A DNA stretch of 35,737 nucleotides from Burkholderiaceae bacterium (GTDB lineage Bacteria > Pseudomonadota > Gammaproteobacteria > Burkholderiales > Burkholderiaceae). The notes under the pieces were generated by a model, which had not been told where the DNA came from, did not search any database, and saw only the letters and a program-made list of their open reading frames with translations. The stretch covers positions 1-35,737 of the forward strand of contig JASLEM010000025.1 of the NCBI GenBank assembly GCA_030151165.1, written 5' to 3'. Positions 1-7,606 of this stretch are shown in pieces. Position 1 is the stretch's first letter. Each line of letters opens with the position of its first letter. Made by a program: the position numbers and the translations under genes.

Positions 1-529
1 GCAGCTGTTCTTCGACGGCGTGCGCGTGCCGCAGCGCCATCTCATCGGCCAGGAAGGCATGGGCTTCGCGTTCCAGATGATGCAGTTCCAGGAGGAGCGG
101 CTGTGGGGCGCGGCCTCGTCGCTGCGCAGCCTCGACCGCCTGATCGACCTCACCGTCGACTACACCCGCGACCGCAAGGCCTTCGGCAAGAGCATCCTCG
201 ACAACCAGGTCGTGCACTTCCGCCTCGCCGAGCTTCGCACCGAGGTCGCCGCGCTGCGCGCGTTGACCTACCAGGCCTGCGAGCTGTACGTCTCGGGCAA
301 GGACGTCACCAAGCTCGCGTCGATGGCCAAGTTGAAGTGCGGGCGCCTGAGCCGCGAGGTCGCCGACAGCTGCCTGCAGTTCTGGGGCGGCATGGGCTTC
401 ACGCGCGACAACCCGATCTCGCAGGCCTACCGCGACTCGCGCCTGATCTCGATCGGCGGTGGGGCCGACGAGATCATGCTGGGCATCATCTGCAAGCTCG
501 AGGGGACGCTGCCCAAGGGCGCGCACTGA
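1..529 (+). CDS. Acyl-CoA dehydrogenase, C-terminal part (AtuD/citronellyl-CoA dehydrogenase-like), 5' truncated by window edge
   Basis: The open frame enters from the left edge (first full codon at base 2) and gives the last 175 residues of a flavin-dependent acyl-CoA dehydrogenase, usually about 385 aa. What is visible is the end of the beta domain and the C-terminal helical domain, with DRKAFGKSILDNQ, FWGGMGFTRDNP and YRDSRLISIGGGADEIM, all typical of the family. The Glu that MCAD-type enzymes carry near the C-terminus (YEGT) is Gly here (IGGGADE). A Glu-Arg-Leu in QEERLWGA aligns with the catalytic Glu of isovaleryl-CoA dehydrogenase (LERLVLA), suggesting a branched-chain substrate. It sits two bases before a hydratase and is followed by a carboxylase alpha subunit, matching atuD-atuE-atuF. 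Family membership is certain; the citronellyl-CoA substrate is inference. Confidence 0.9.
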   Translation, partial: QLFFDGVRVPQRHLIGQEGMGFAFQMMQFQEERLWGAASSLRSLDRLIDLTVDYTRDRKAFGKSILDNQVVHFRLAELRTEVAALRALTYQACELYVSGKDVTKLASMAKLKCGRLSREVADSCLQFWGGMGFTRDNPISQAYRDSRLISIGGGADEIMLGIICKLEGTLPKGAH

Positions 530-531
530 GC

Positions 532-1368
532 ATGACGACGCGACCGATGACCTTCGAGACGCTGGCCGTGCGGCAGGCCGACGGGGTGTTGCACGCGACG
601 CTCAACCGGCCGGCGCTGCGCAACGCGATGTCGCTGCAGATGGTCGAGGAGCTGCGCGCGCTGCTCGCGCTCGCGGAGAGCCGCGGGGACGTCCGCGCGA
701 TCGTGCTGCGCGGCGCCCGCGGCCACTTCTGCGCGGGCGCGGACATCAAGGACATGGCCGCGGCACGCCAGCGCGAGCTGGCCGGCGACCACGACGCCGT
801 CGCCGAGGCCAACGCGCGTTTCGGCGCCTTGTGCACGGCCTTCTCGCGCACCGGCATCGCGACGGTCGCCGTGCTCGAAGGCTCGGTGATGGGCGGCGGT
901 CTCGGGCTCGCGTGCGTGGTCGACGTCGCGCTCGCCGGCACGGGTGCGCGGCTGCGCCTGCCGGAGACCTCGCTGGGCCTCGTGCCGGCGCAGATCGCGG
1001 CCTTCCTCGTCGAGCGCGCCGGGCCGTCGCAGGCGCGGCGGCTGGCGGTGACCGGCGGCACGTTGACGGCCGCGCAGGCGCTGGCGATTGGGCTGGTGCA
1101 CGAGGTGCATGACGACGCGGTCGCCGACGGCGCGCCGCGCTCGCCCCTCGACGACGCGCTCGCCGCGACGCTGGCGCAGATCCTGCGCGGCGCGCCGGGC
1201 GCGATCGCCGCGACGAAGCAGCTGATGGCGCAGGCGCGGCACGTGCCGGCGGCGGAGCTGGTCGACGACGCCGCGCGGATCTTCGCGCGCGCGGCGCGCG
1301 GCCCGGAAGGGCTCGAAGGCACGATGGCGTTCCTGCAGAAGCGGGCGCCGGGCTGGGCCGCGGGATGA
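532..1368 (+). CDS. Enoyl-CoA hydratase/isomerase family protein (AtuE-like)
   Basis: 278-aa crotonase-fold protein, presumably hydrating an unsaturated acyl-CoA in branched-chain or terpenoid degradation. The oxyanion-hole segment HFCAGADIKDM (about residues 65-75) and GGGLGLA (121-127) are present. Of the two catalytic glutamates of classical hydratases, the second is kept (E145 in RLPETSLG), while the position of the first (Glu144 in rat) is Gly125. A single-Glu site suggests a specialised hydratase rather than a generic crotonyl-CoA hydratase. ATG at 532 lies two bases after the dehydrogenase stop; the gene ends in an ATGA overlap with the next, so the block is one translationally coupled operon. 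In the Atu pathway this step would hydrate an isohexenylglutaconyl-CoA-type intermediate; that is inferred from gene order only. Confidence 0.88.
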   Translation: MTTRPMTFETLAVRQADGVLHATLNRPALRNAMSLQMVEELRALLALAESRGDVRAIVLRGARGHFCAGADIKDMAAARQRELAGDHDAVAEANARFGALCTAFSRTGIATVAVLEGSVMGGGLGLACVVDVALAGTGARLRLPETSLGLVPAQIAAFLVERAGPSQARRLAVTGGTLTAAQALAIGLVHEVHDDAVADGAPRSPLDDALAATLAQILRGAPGAIAATKQLMAQARHVPAAELVDDAARIFARAARGPEGLEGTMAFLQKRAPGWAAG

Positions 1369-3398
1369 CGGCGCGCCCGTTCCACAAGATCCTCGTCGCC
1401 AACCGCGGCGAGATCGCGTGCCGCGTCATCCGCACGGCGCGCGCGCTCGGCTACCGCACCGTCGCGGTCTTCAGCGCGCCGGACGCCGCGTCGCCGCACG
1501 TCGCGCTCGCCGACGAGGCCGTGGCGCTCGAGGGCCGGACGGCGGCGGAGTCGTACCTTCGCATCGACGCGATCCTCGACGCCGCCGCGCGCACCGGCGC
1601 CGACGCGGTTCATCCGGGCTACGGCTTCCTGTCCGAGCGCGCGGACTTCGCGCAGGCCGTCGTCGACGCCGGCCTCGTCTTCATCGGCCCGCCGGCCGCC
1701 GCCATCACGGCGATGGGCGACAAGGCCGGCGCGAAGCGGCGCATGCTCGCGGCGCGCGTGCCCTGCGTGCCGGGCTATCTCGGCGACGACCAGTCCGATG
1801 CCGCGCTCGCCGCCGAGGCCGAGCGCGTCGGCTACCCGCTGCTCGTGAAGGCCGTGGCCGGCGGCGGCGGGCGCGGCATGCGGCTTGTGCGCGCGGCGGG
1901 CGAGCTCGCCGACGCGCTCGCGGGCGCGCGGCGCGAGGCTGCGAGCGCGTTCGGCGACGGCACGCTGATGCTCGAGCGGCTCGTCACCGACGGCCGCCAT
2001 ATCGAGATCCAGGTGTTCGCCGATGCGCACGGTCACGTCGTCCATCTCGGCGAGCGCGACTGCAGCGCGCAGCGCCGGCGCCAGAAGGTGATCGAGGAGT
2101 CGCCGTCGCCGTTCGTCGACGCCACGCTGCGGGCCGCGATGGGCGCCGACGCGGTGGCGGCAGCGCGCGCGGTCGGCTACGTCGGCGCGGGCACGGTGGA
2201 ATTCATCGTCGACGCGCAGCGCAACCACTGGTTCCTCGAGATGAACACGCGGCTGCAGGTCGAGCACCCCGTCACCGAATGCGTCACCGGGCTCGACCTC
2301 GTCGAGTGGCAGCTGCGCGTCGCCGCCGGCGAGCCGCTGCCGTTGCGCCAGGACGAGCTGCGCTGGCACGGCCACGCGATCGAGGCGCGGCTCTACGCGG
2401 AGGATCCGTACGACGGCTTCGCGCCGCAGGCCGGCCGCATCGCGCACTGGCGCCCCGCGCGCGCGTCACGCGCCGGGCGCGCGGACGCGGGCACGCAAGG
2501 GCTGCCGCAGGCGCTGCAGTCGTCGGTTCGGATCGACGACGGGATCGCGGAAGGCGGCGTCGTCTCGCCGTTCTACGACGCGATGCTGGCCAAGGTCATC
2601 GTCCACGGGCGGGATCGCGCCGACGCGCTGCGCCGCCTCGCCGCGGCGCTGGAGGACGCGCCGCTGCTGGGCCCGAAGACGAACGGGCGCTACCTGCGCG
2701 ACCTCGTCCGCCATCCGGACTTCGTGGCCGGCGCCGTCACGACGAGGCGCCTCGACGACTGGGCCGCCGAGGGAGCCCCGATCAACCAGGCGCCGGTCGC
2801 GACGGGCGACGACTGGGCCGTGGCCGTCGCCGTGCGCGCTCTGGCGGGCGACGCGCCTGCGGCCTCGGTCGAGAGCGGTCCGATGGCGGCGAGCGTCGCC
2901 CGGCGCCGCCTGTCGCTCGCGTGCGCGGGCGTGACGCGCGCGGCCGTCGTCGCGTTGCAAGGCGACGGGGTCGTCGAGGTGCGCTTCGTCGAGCGACGAC
3001 GGCACGTGCGTGTCGGGGCCGCGGACGCCGACGGCTGGCGCGCGATCGACATCGACGGCCTGCGTCGCCATCAGCTCGTGCTGGACGAACCGCACCGCGT
3101 GCACGTGGTGCGCGATGGCGCCGTGCACGTGTTCGCCGAGCCGTCGCCGTTCCCGCAGCCCGACCTGCGTGCCGCCGCGCGCGCGGCGCGGGCGCCGGTC
3201 GCGGGCGTGGTCGCGCAGGTGTCGGTGCGGCCGGGCGACCGTGTCGCGGCCGGGCAGCCGCTCGCCTGCGTCGAGGCGATGAAGATGGAGATGTGGCTGC
3301 ACGCGGCCGCGGCGGGCACGGTCGTCGCGGTGCACGCGACGGTGCGCGACACCGTCGCCGCGGGCGCGGTGCTCGTCGAGCTCGACCTCGACCCCTGA
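1365..3398 (+). CDS. Biotin-dependent acyl-CoA carboxylase alpha subunit (AtuF/LiuD-like, biotin carboxylase plus BCCP)
   Basis: 677-aa fusion of biotin carboxylase and biotin carrier, the size expected of geranyl-CoA or methylcrotonyl-CoA carboxylase alpha subunits. The biotin carboxylase domain runs from KILVANRGEIACRV (about residue 5) through the ATP-grasp Gly loop GGGGRGMR (about 166-173) and EMNTRLQVEHPVTE (about 290). A linker/BT region follows, then the C-terminal carrier domain with the biotinyl-lysine motif EAMKMEM (K640). It carboxylates biotin with ATP and bicarbonate; a separate beta subunit transfers CO2 to the acyl-CoA. No beta subunit is visible, so it would lie left of the window, as atuC does before atuD. 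The start overlaps the hydratase stop by four bases. Geranyl- versus methylcrotonyl-CoA is not decidable from sequence; the order dehydrogenase-hydratase-alpha favours Atu over Liu, where a beta subunit sits between the first two. Confidence 0.93.
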   Translation: MTARPFHKILVANRGEIACRVIRTARALGYRTVAVFSAPDAASPHVALADEAVALEGRTAAESYLRIDAILDAAARTGADAVHPGYGFLSERADFAQAVVDAGLVFIGPPAAAITAMGDKAGAKRRMLAARVPCVPGYLGDDQSDAALAAEAERVGYPLLVKAVAGGGGRGMRLVRAAGELADALAGARREAASAFGDGTLMLERLVTDGRHIEIQVFADAHGHVVHLGERDCSAQRRRQKVIEESPSPFVDATLRAAMGADAVAAARAVGYVGAGTVEFIVDAQRNHWFLEMNTRLQVEHPVTECVTGLDLVEWQLRVAAGEPLPLRQDELRWHGHAIEARLYAEDPYDGFAPQAGRIAHWRPARASRAGRADAGTQGLPQALQSSVRIDDGIAEGGVVSPFYDAMLAKVIVHGRDRADALRRLAAALEDAPLLGPKTNGRYLRDLVRHPDFVAGAVTTRRLDDWAAEGAPINQAPVATGDDWAVAVAVRALAGDAPAASVESGPMAASVARRRLSLACAGVTRAAVVALQGDGVVEVRFVERRRHVRVGAADADGWRAIDIDGLRRHQLVLDEPHRVHVVRDGAVHVFAEPSPFPQPDLRAAARAARAPVAGVVAQVSVRPGDRVAAGQPLACVEAMKMEMWLHAAAAGTVVAVHATVRDTVAAGAVLVELDLDP

Positions 3399-3423
3399 TG
3401 GACGAACCCCTGGAAGCGTCACG

Positions 3424-4293
3424 ATGAACGAAGCGATCCTGACCTGCGCGCTGACCGGCGTGCTGACCGACCCGGCGCAGCATCCGGTGCCCGTCACCGC
3501 GGCGCAGATGGCCGCGCAGGCGCGCGACGCCTTCAACGCCGGCGCGGCCATCATGCACGTGCACGTGCGCCGCCAGGAAGAGGGCATGGGCCACCTGCCG
3601 TCGTGGGATCCGGACGTCGCCGAGGAGGTCTGCGGCGCGATCCGCGACGCCTGTCCCGGCGTGATCATCAACCTGACCACCGGCGTGATCGGCAAGGACA
3701 TCAGCGGCCCCATCGAGTGCATCCGCCGCGTGAAGCCCGAGATCGCGGCCTGCAACGCGGGCAGCCTCAACTACCTCAAGCTGCGTGCCGACGGCCGCTG
3801 GGCCTGGCCGCCGATGGTGTTCGACAACCCGGTCGCGAAGGTGCAGCAGTTCCTCGACGCGATGGAAGAGGCCGGCGCGCATCCGGAGTTCGAGTGCTTC
3901 GACGTCGGCATCGTGCGCTCGGTGGGCATGTACCTGAAGTCCGGCATGTTCAAGCCGTCGATGGGGACGCCGGAATACAACCTCGTGATGGGCGTCGCGT
4001 CCGGCATGCCCTGCGACGCCGATCTGCTCGAACTGCTGCCGCGCTGGATCGCGCCCGGCGCGGTGTGGCAGTCGACATTGATCGGGCGCGAGGAGATCTG
4101 GCCCGTGCACCAGAAGACCGCGGAGCTCGGCGGCATGCTGCGCACCGGGCTCGAGGACAGCTTCTACCTGCCCGGCGGCGAGCGGGCGAGCGGCAACGGG
4201 CCGATGATCGAGGCGCTGGCGGCCTGCGCGGAGCGCGCCGGGCGCACGGTGGCCACGCCGGCGCAGGCGAGGGCGATGCTCGGGTTGCGCTGA
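3424..4293 (+). CDS. BKACE family protein (beta-keto acid cleavage enzyme, former DUF849)
   Basis: 289-aa TIM-barrel protein of the 3-keto-5-aminohexanoate cleavage enzyme family. These Zn-dependent enzymes exchange a beta-keto acid with acetyl-CoA to give acetoacetate and a new acyl-CoA. The metal-binding HxH lies in IMHVHVR (H45, H47), NLTTG follows at about residues 80-84, and the catalytic-region motif is RTGLEDSFYL (E244 region). The full length fits the family. It begins 25 bases after the carboxylase stop on the same strand, so it is very likely in the same operon. The Pseudomonas atu cluster as I know it has no BKACE at this place, which makes the substrate an open question. Family call is strong; substrate unknown. 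Confidence 0.9.
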   Translation: MNEAILTCALTGVLTDPAQHPVPVTAAQMAAQARDAFNAGAAIMHVHVRRQEEGMGHLPSWDPDVAEEVCGAIRDACPGVIINLTTGVIGKDISGPIECIRRVKPEIAACNAGSLNYLKLRADGRWAWPPMVFDNPVAKVQQFLDAMEEAGAHPEFECFDVGIVRSVGMYLKSGMFKPSMGTPEYNLVMGVASGMPCDADLLELLPRWIAPGAVWQSTLIGREEIWPVHQKTAELGGMLRTGLEDSFYLPGGERASGNGPMIEALAACAERAGRTVATPAQARAMLGLR

Positions 4294-4452
4294 GCGCGTC
4301 TTGCCTGCGGCGGCAAACCGCGGCGAAATCGGGCCGTCCGCGCGCGGGTGTTTTCCGCCGTGGCGCGACACTGTCCCGACCATGACGAATCCTTCTTCAT
4401 CCACCCACCGGCGCGGTGTCGGGGGCCCGGTGGCGCTTCGGGATGTCCTTGC

Positions 4453-4466
4453 ATCGCAAATGCGAT
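4453..4466. promoter_or_regulatory. Candidate autoregulatory operator of the toxin-antitoxin operon
   Basis: Perfect inverted repeat ATCGCA-AA-TGCGAT, centred 18 bases upstream of the antitoxin ATG. Antitoxins of type II pairs commonly bind such dyads to repress their own operon. No convincing -35/-10 pair was found around it, so the role is inferred from position. Confidence 0.4.
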
Positions 4467-4477
4467 ACGACGGATCC

Positions 4478-4780
4478 ATGAAGAATGCCACCCTCCCGTC
4501 CATCCGCGTCGAACAGGCCTTCCGCGACGAGCTCGAAGCGTCGCTCAAGGAGGGCGAGTCGATCTCCGAGTTCGTCGAATCGTCGGTGCGCGGCGCGCTG
4601 CAGCGGCGTACGCGGCAGGCCGAGTTCATCGCGCGTGGGAGGGCGTCGCTCGAAGAGGCTCGACGGACCGGTGTGACCTATCCGGCGGAGCAGGTCATGC
4701 GTGAACTCGAGGAGAAGCTCGAGGAGGCGATGCGGCGCAAAGCGGCGCAAAGCGGCGATGAAGCGGCGATGAAGCGGTGA
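4478..4780 (+). CDS. Antitoxin of a type II toxin-antitoxin pair (YlcI/YnfO-like, ribbon-helix-helix type)
   Basis: 100-aa acidic/basic helical protein beginning MKNATLPSIRVEQAFRDELE. The N-terminal 45 residues have the pattern of a short DNA-binding beta strand plus helices (IRVEQAFRDELEAS, then GESISEFVESSVRGAL). The charged C-terminal half (EEARRTGVTYPAEQV, then Glu/Lys-rich) would wrap the toxin. The frame is open further upstream (ATG at 4382), but 4478 starts exactly at the conserved N-terminus and follows a palindromic operator candidate. The 3' end is built of short tandem repeats that run into a GTGA overlap with the toxin. Pair identity is well supported by size, order and coupling. 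Confidence 0.8.
   Translation: MKNATLPSIRVEQAFRDELEASLKEGESISEFVESSVRGALQRRTRQAEFIARGRASLEEARRTGVTYPAEQVMRELEEKLEEAMRRKAAQSGDEAAMKR
4734..4776 (+). repeat. Short tandem repeats at the antitoxin 3' end
   Basis: Two copies of GCGGCGCAAA (10 bp) are followed by two copies of GCGGCGATGAA (11 bp) and a partial GCGG, directly before the antitoxin stop. Neither unit length is a multiple of three, so gain or loss of one unit would shift the antitoxin C-terminus out of frame and change coupling to the toxin. Confidence 0.75.
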
Positions 4781-5097
4781 GCTACCGAATCGAGTTCACC
4801 GCGCGCGCGCTGCATGACCTGGATCGCTTGTCCGACTTCACCCTGGAGCGCGAGTTGGCGCTCGAGGGAGGCGACCTGGATCTGCCTCGCCGGGCTTTGG
4901 CCTCGGTCCGTCAGGGCTTGAAGCTGCTCGAATGGGCGCCATCCACCTGTCGAAGGATCGAGGAGAATTCTTTCCTGCGTGAGCTCGTGATTCCTTTTGG
5001 AAGCGCGGGCTACGTCGCGCTGTACGACATCGTCGACGACAGCCTCGTGCGAATCGCGGCGCTTCGACAGCAGCTCGACGACGACGACGTCGATTGA
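4777..5097 (+). CDS. RelE/ParE family toxin
   Basis: 106-aa protein with the RelE/ParE layout: N-terminal strand SYRIEFTARALHDLDRL, two helices, then the beta sheet with STCRRIEE, FLRELVIPFGSAGYVALYDI and a final strand SLVRIAALRQQ. The family either cleaves mRNA on ribosomes or poisons gyrase; which applies cannot be told. The middle helix region carries extra residues (LALEGGDLDL) compared with compact family members. Start is GTG at 4777, overlapping the antitoxin stop (GTGA), so toxin translation depends on antitoxin translation. Confident as the toxin partner. Confidence 0.82.
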   Translation: MSYRIEFTARALHDLDRLSDFTLERELALEGGDLDLPRRALASVRQGLKLLEWAPSTCRRIEENSFLRELVIPFGSAGYVALYDIVDDSLVRIAALRQQLDDDDVD

Positions 5098-5134
5098 TGC
5101 GTCGATATCGCCCGAGACGGACCTTCTGCGGAGC

Positions 5135-5149
5135 GACGCGAAGCGCGTC
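5135..5149. terminator. Weak hairpin between convergent toxin and PilZ genes
   Basis: Perfect stem GACGCG-AAG-CGCGTC in the 55-base gap between two convergent genes. It has no T tract on either strand, so it is at best a weak or factor-assisted bidirectional terminator. Confidence 0.25.
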
Positions 5150-5152
5150 AGG

Positions 5153-5584
5153 CTACTTGCGCAGCCGCCGGATCCACTTGTTCAACAGATCGCGCGACTC
5201 TTCCGGCAGCGAGACCCACATCCCGCCGCAGCACAGGTCGCGCCCGGCCAGCACGAGGTAGGTCGTCTTGATCGTGCCGGTCACCGGCGTGATCTTGGCC
5301 GCCTCGTGCAGCCCGGGCACGCCCATCGCGAAGTTGAGCACCGTGCAGGCGGGGATGTTGACGTCGGTCAGCAGGCCGACGCCGCTCTCCGACAGGTCGC
5401 GCACGCGGAGCTCGACCACCTTGCCGTTGGGCAACTGCACGCGCGCCGGCCACGACACCTTGACGCGCTGTTCCTTGCGTCCTTCGGAGGTTCCGGCGGA
5501 CGGGGCGGGCGTCGGGAAGACGGGGGATGGCGGCGGCGCCGGAGCGTCGAACAGGGCGTCGACGTCGTCGGGTGGGGTCGTCAT
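5153..5584 (-). CDS. PilZ domain protein (probable c-di-GMP receptor)
   Basis: 143 aa. A Pro/Ala-rich, probably disordered N-terminus (residues 1-33) precedes a PilZ domain that has both c-di-GMP binding motifs: R36-xxx-R40 (RKEQR) and D63-L-S65-ES-G68. Single PilZ domains bind c-di-GMP and act through protein partners, often on motility or surface structures. It starts 12 bases after the ABC exporter stop on the same strand, so the two are probably co-transcribed. The functional link to the exporter is unknown. Confidence 0.9.
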   Translation of the reverse strand: MTTPPDDVDALFDAPAPPPSPVFPTPAPSAGTSEGRKEQRVKVSWPARVQLPNGKVVELRVRDLSESGVGLLTDVNIPACTVLNFAMGVPGLHEAAKITPVTGTIKTTYLVLAGRDLCCGGMWVSLPEESRDLLNKWIRRLRK

Positions 5585-5596
5585 TGCGATGGGGTG

Positions 5597-7480
5597 TCAG
5601 GCTGCTTCCGGCTGCGTGGACGCCGGATGGATGAGGTGGGGGGTATGCGCGTGGAACTGCATTCTGGCAAGTTTCGCGTACAGGCCGTCGCGGTGCATCA
5701 GTTCGAGATGAGTTCCCTCTTCGACGATGCGGCCTTGCTCCATCACGATGATACGGTCTGCCTTCTGGACCGTGGCGAGACGGTGCGCGATGACCAGCGT
5801 GGTGCGGTCGGCCATCGCGGCCTCCAGCGCCGCCTGCACCATGCGCTCGCTCTCGGCGTCGAGCGCGCTGGTCGCCTCGTCGAGCAGCAGCAGCGGCGGG
5901 TTCTTGAGCATCGCGCGCGCGATCGCGATGCGCTGGCGCTGGCCGCCGGACAGGCGCACGCCGCGCTCGCCGAGGAAGGTCTGGTAGCCGTCGGGCAGGC
6001 GCAGGATGAACTCGTCCGCGAACGCGGCGCGCGCGGCCGCGATCACCTCGTCGTCGGTCGCGTCGGGCCGGCCATAGCGGATGTTCTCGAGCGCGTTCGC
6101 GGAGAACACGGTGCTGTCCTGCGGCACGATGCCGATGCGCGAGCGCAGCGCGACGAGCGAGGCCGCGCGGACGTCGGTGTCGTCGAGCAGCACGGCGCCG
6201 GCCTGGGTGTCGTAGAAGCGCAGCAGCAGCTGGAACACGGTGCTCTTGCCGGCGCCGCTGGGGCCGACGAGCGCGACCGTCTCGCCGGGCTTCACGGCGA
6301 GCGAGAAGTCGCTCAGCGCCGGATGCAGCGGGCGCGACGGGTAGTGGAAGTCGACGTGGCGAAGCTCGAGCGACGAGCCCGAGCGGGCCGGGGGCAGCGC
6401 GACGGGCTCGGCGGGCTCGACGACGGGCGACTCGGCGGCCAGCAGCTCCATCAGGCGTTCGGTCGCGCCGGCGGCGCGCAGCAGGTCGCCGTAGACCTCG
6501 GACAGCACCGCCACGCTGCTGACCAGCAGCATCACGTAGACGACGGTCTCGCCCAGGTGGCCGGCCGAGATCTTGCCGTGCAGTACCGCCTGCGTGCCCT
6601 GGTACAGGCCCCACAACAGCGCGCCGAAGGTGGCGCTGATGATGAACGCGACCAGCATCGAGCGCACCAGCGTGCGCTTGCGGGCGGTGTCGAACGCGTG
6701 CTCGGTCGAGACGCCGAAGCGCGCCGCCTCGCGGACTTCCTGCGTGTAGCTCTGCACGACGGGAATCGCGTTCAGCACCTCGGCGGCGATCGCGCTCGAG
6801 TCGGCGATCCGGTCCTGGCTTGCCCGGCTGAGCTTGCGCACGCGGCGGCCGAAGTAGATCGACGGCGCCACCACCAGCAGCAGGATGCCCAGCACCTCGG
6901 ACATCACCGTCGGGTTCGTGATGACCAGCATCACCATCGCGCCGAGGCCCATCACGCCGTTGCGCAGCCCCATCGACAGGCTCGAGCCGACGACCTGCTG
7001 CACGAGCGTGGTGTCGGTCGTCAGGCGCGACAGCACCTCGCCGGTGGCGTTGGTCTCGAAGAAGGCCGGGCTCTGGCGCACGACATGCGCGTAGACGGCG
7101 GTGCGCAGGTCGGCGGTGACGCGCTCGCCCAGCCAGGTCACCGAATAGAAGCGCAGCGCCGAGAACAGCCCCAGCGCGACGCCGACGCCGAACAGCGCGA
7201 GGAAGTGCTCGCGCAGCGCCATCACGCGCGCGCCGTTGAGTTCCGCGGAGCCGGCGCCCGCCAGGCCGGCGGAACCCGGCGGCGTCGCGGCGCCCGACAG
7301 CCCGAGCCCGCCGTCGATGAGCGAGCGCAGCGCGACCGGGAACGCGAGCGTCGTGATGGCGGCCGCGATCAGGAAGACGATCGCCGCGGCGATGCGGCCG
7401 CGGTACGGGCGCAGGAACGGGATCAGGCCAGAGAGCGAGCGCGGGGTGGCCGCCTTCGCGCGTGCGGATGGGGAGCTCAT
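5597..7480 (-). CDS. ABC exporter, fused transmembrane and ATPase domains (MsbA-like half-transporter)
   Basis: 627 aa. The N-terminal half is a six-helix type 1 exporter domain (LIPFLRPYRGRIAAAIVFLIAAAI near residue 20 onward, EVLSRLTTDTT, GLGAMVMLVI). The C-terminal half is a nucleotide-binding domain with Walker A GPSGAGKS, Q-loop IVPQDS, signature LSGGQRQR, Walker B LLLLDEAT and IAHR. Such proteins work as homodimers in the inner membrane, exporting lipids, drugs or peptides; substrate unknown. The frame is open to 7591, but ATG at 7480 gives the conserved start and avoids running into the AT-rich divergent promoter region. Divergent from marR. Confidence 0.92.
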   Translation of the reverse strand: MSSPSARAKAATPRSLSGLIPFLRPYRGRIAAAIVFLIAAAITTLAFPVALRSLIDGGLGLSGAATPPGSAGLAGAGSAELNGARVMALREHFLALFGVGVALGLFSALRFYSVTWLGERVTADLRTAVYAHVVRQSPAFFETNATGEVLSRLTTDTTLVQQVVGSSLSMGLRNGVMGLGAMVMLVITNPTVMSEVLGILLLVVAPSIYFGRRVRKLSRASQDRIADSSAIAAEVLNAIPVVQSYTQEVREAARFGVSTEHAFDTARKRTLVRSMLVAFIISATFGALLWGLYQGTQAVLHGKISAGHLGETVVYVMLLVSSVAVLSEVYGDLLRAAGATERLMELLAAESPVVEPAEPVALPPARSGSSLELRHVDFHYPSRPLHPALSDFSLAVKPGETVALVGPSGAGKSTVFQLLLRFYDTQAGAVLLDDTDVRAASLVALRSRIGIVPQDSTVFSANALENIRYGRPDATDDEVIAAARAAFADEFILRLPDGYQTFLGERGVRLSGGQRQRIAIARAMLKNPPLLLLDEATSALDAESERMVQAALEAAMADRTTLVIAHRLATVQKADRIIVMEQGRIVEEGTHLELMHRDGLYAKLARMQFHAHTPHLIHPASTQPEAA

Positions 7481-7499
7481 GGCGCTGCAGTCTACGCAA

Positions 7500-7606
7500 T
7501 CCGCGTGACGTTCACGGAGCCTTACAAAGGGTATACCCCCACGCAATAAAAGCCTATTCAATGATTGTTCGGGCATTGACTGCCTAAGCAATTATATTAA
7601 CGCCCT
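7500..7606. promoter_or_regulatory. AT-rich divergent control region between the ABC exporter and marR
   Basis: Much richer in AT than everything around it. It contains the palindrome GGGTATACCC (7529-7538), CAATGATTG (7559-7567) and an ATTG...CAAT inverted pair (7575-7578 and 7589-7592). TTGACT lies at 7576-7581 and TATATT at 7593-7598, the latter ending 8 bases before the marR ATG. The dyads near the marR start are plausible MarR operators. The TTGACT/TATATT spacing is only 11 bases, so they are not a standard promoter pair. Confidence 0.6.

Noticed and set aside
486..2447. Long minus-strand open frame of about 650 codons opposite the hydratase and carboxylase
   Set aside because: Arg/Ala-rich with no domain; it mirrors the codon pattern of well-supported plus-strand genes in GC-rich DNA.
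4997..7549. 850-codon plus-strand open frame over the PilZ and ABC exporter genes
   Set aside because: Low-complexity, His/Arg/Gln-rich translation; the opposite strand has clear ABC and PilZ motifs.
7576..7598. TTGACT/TATATT as a standard sigma-70 promoter for marR
   Set aside because: The spacer is 11 bases instead of 16-18, so only the -10-like element was considered.
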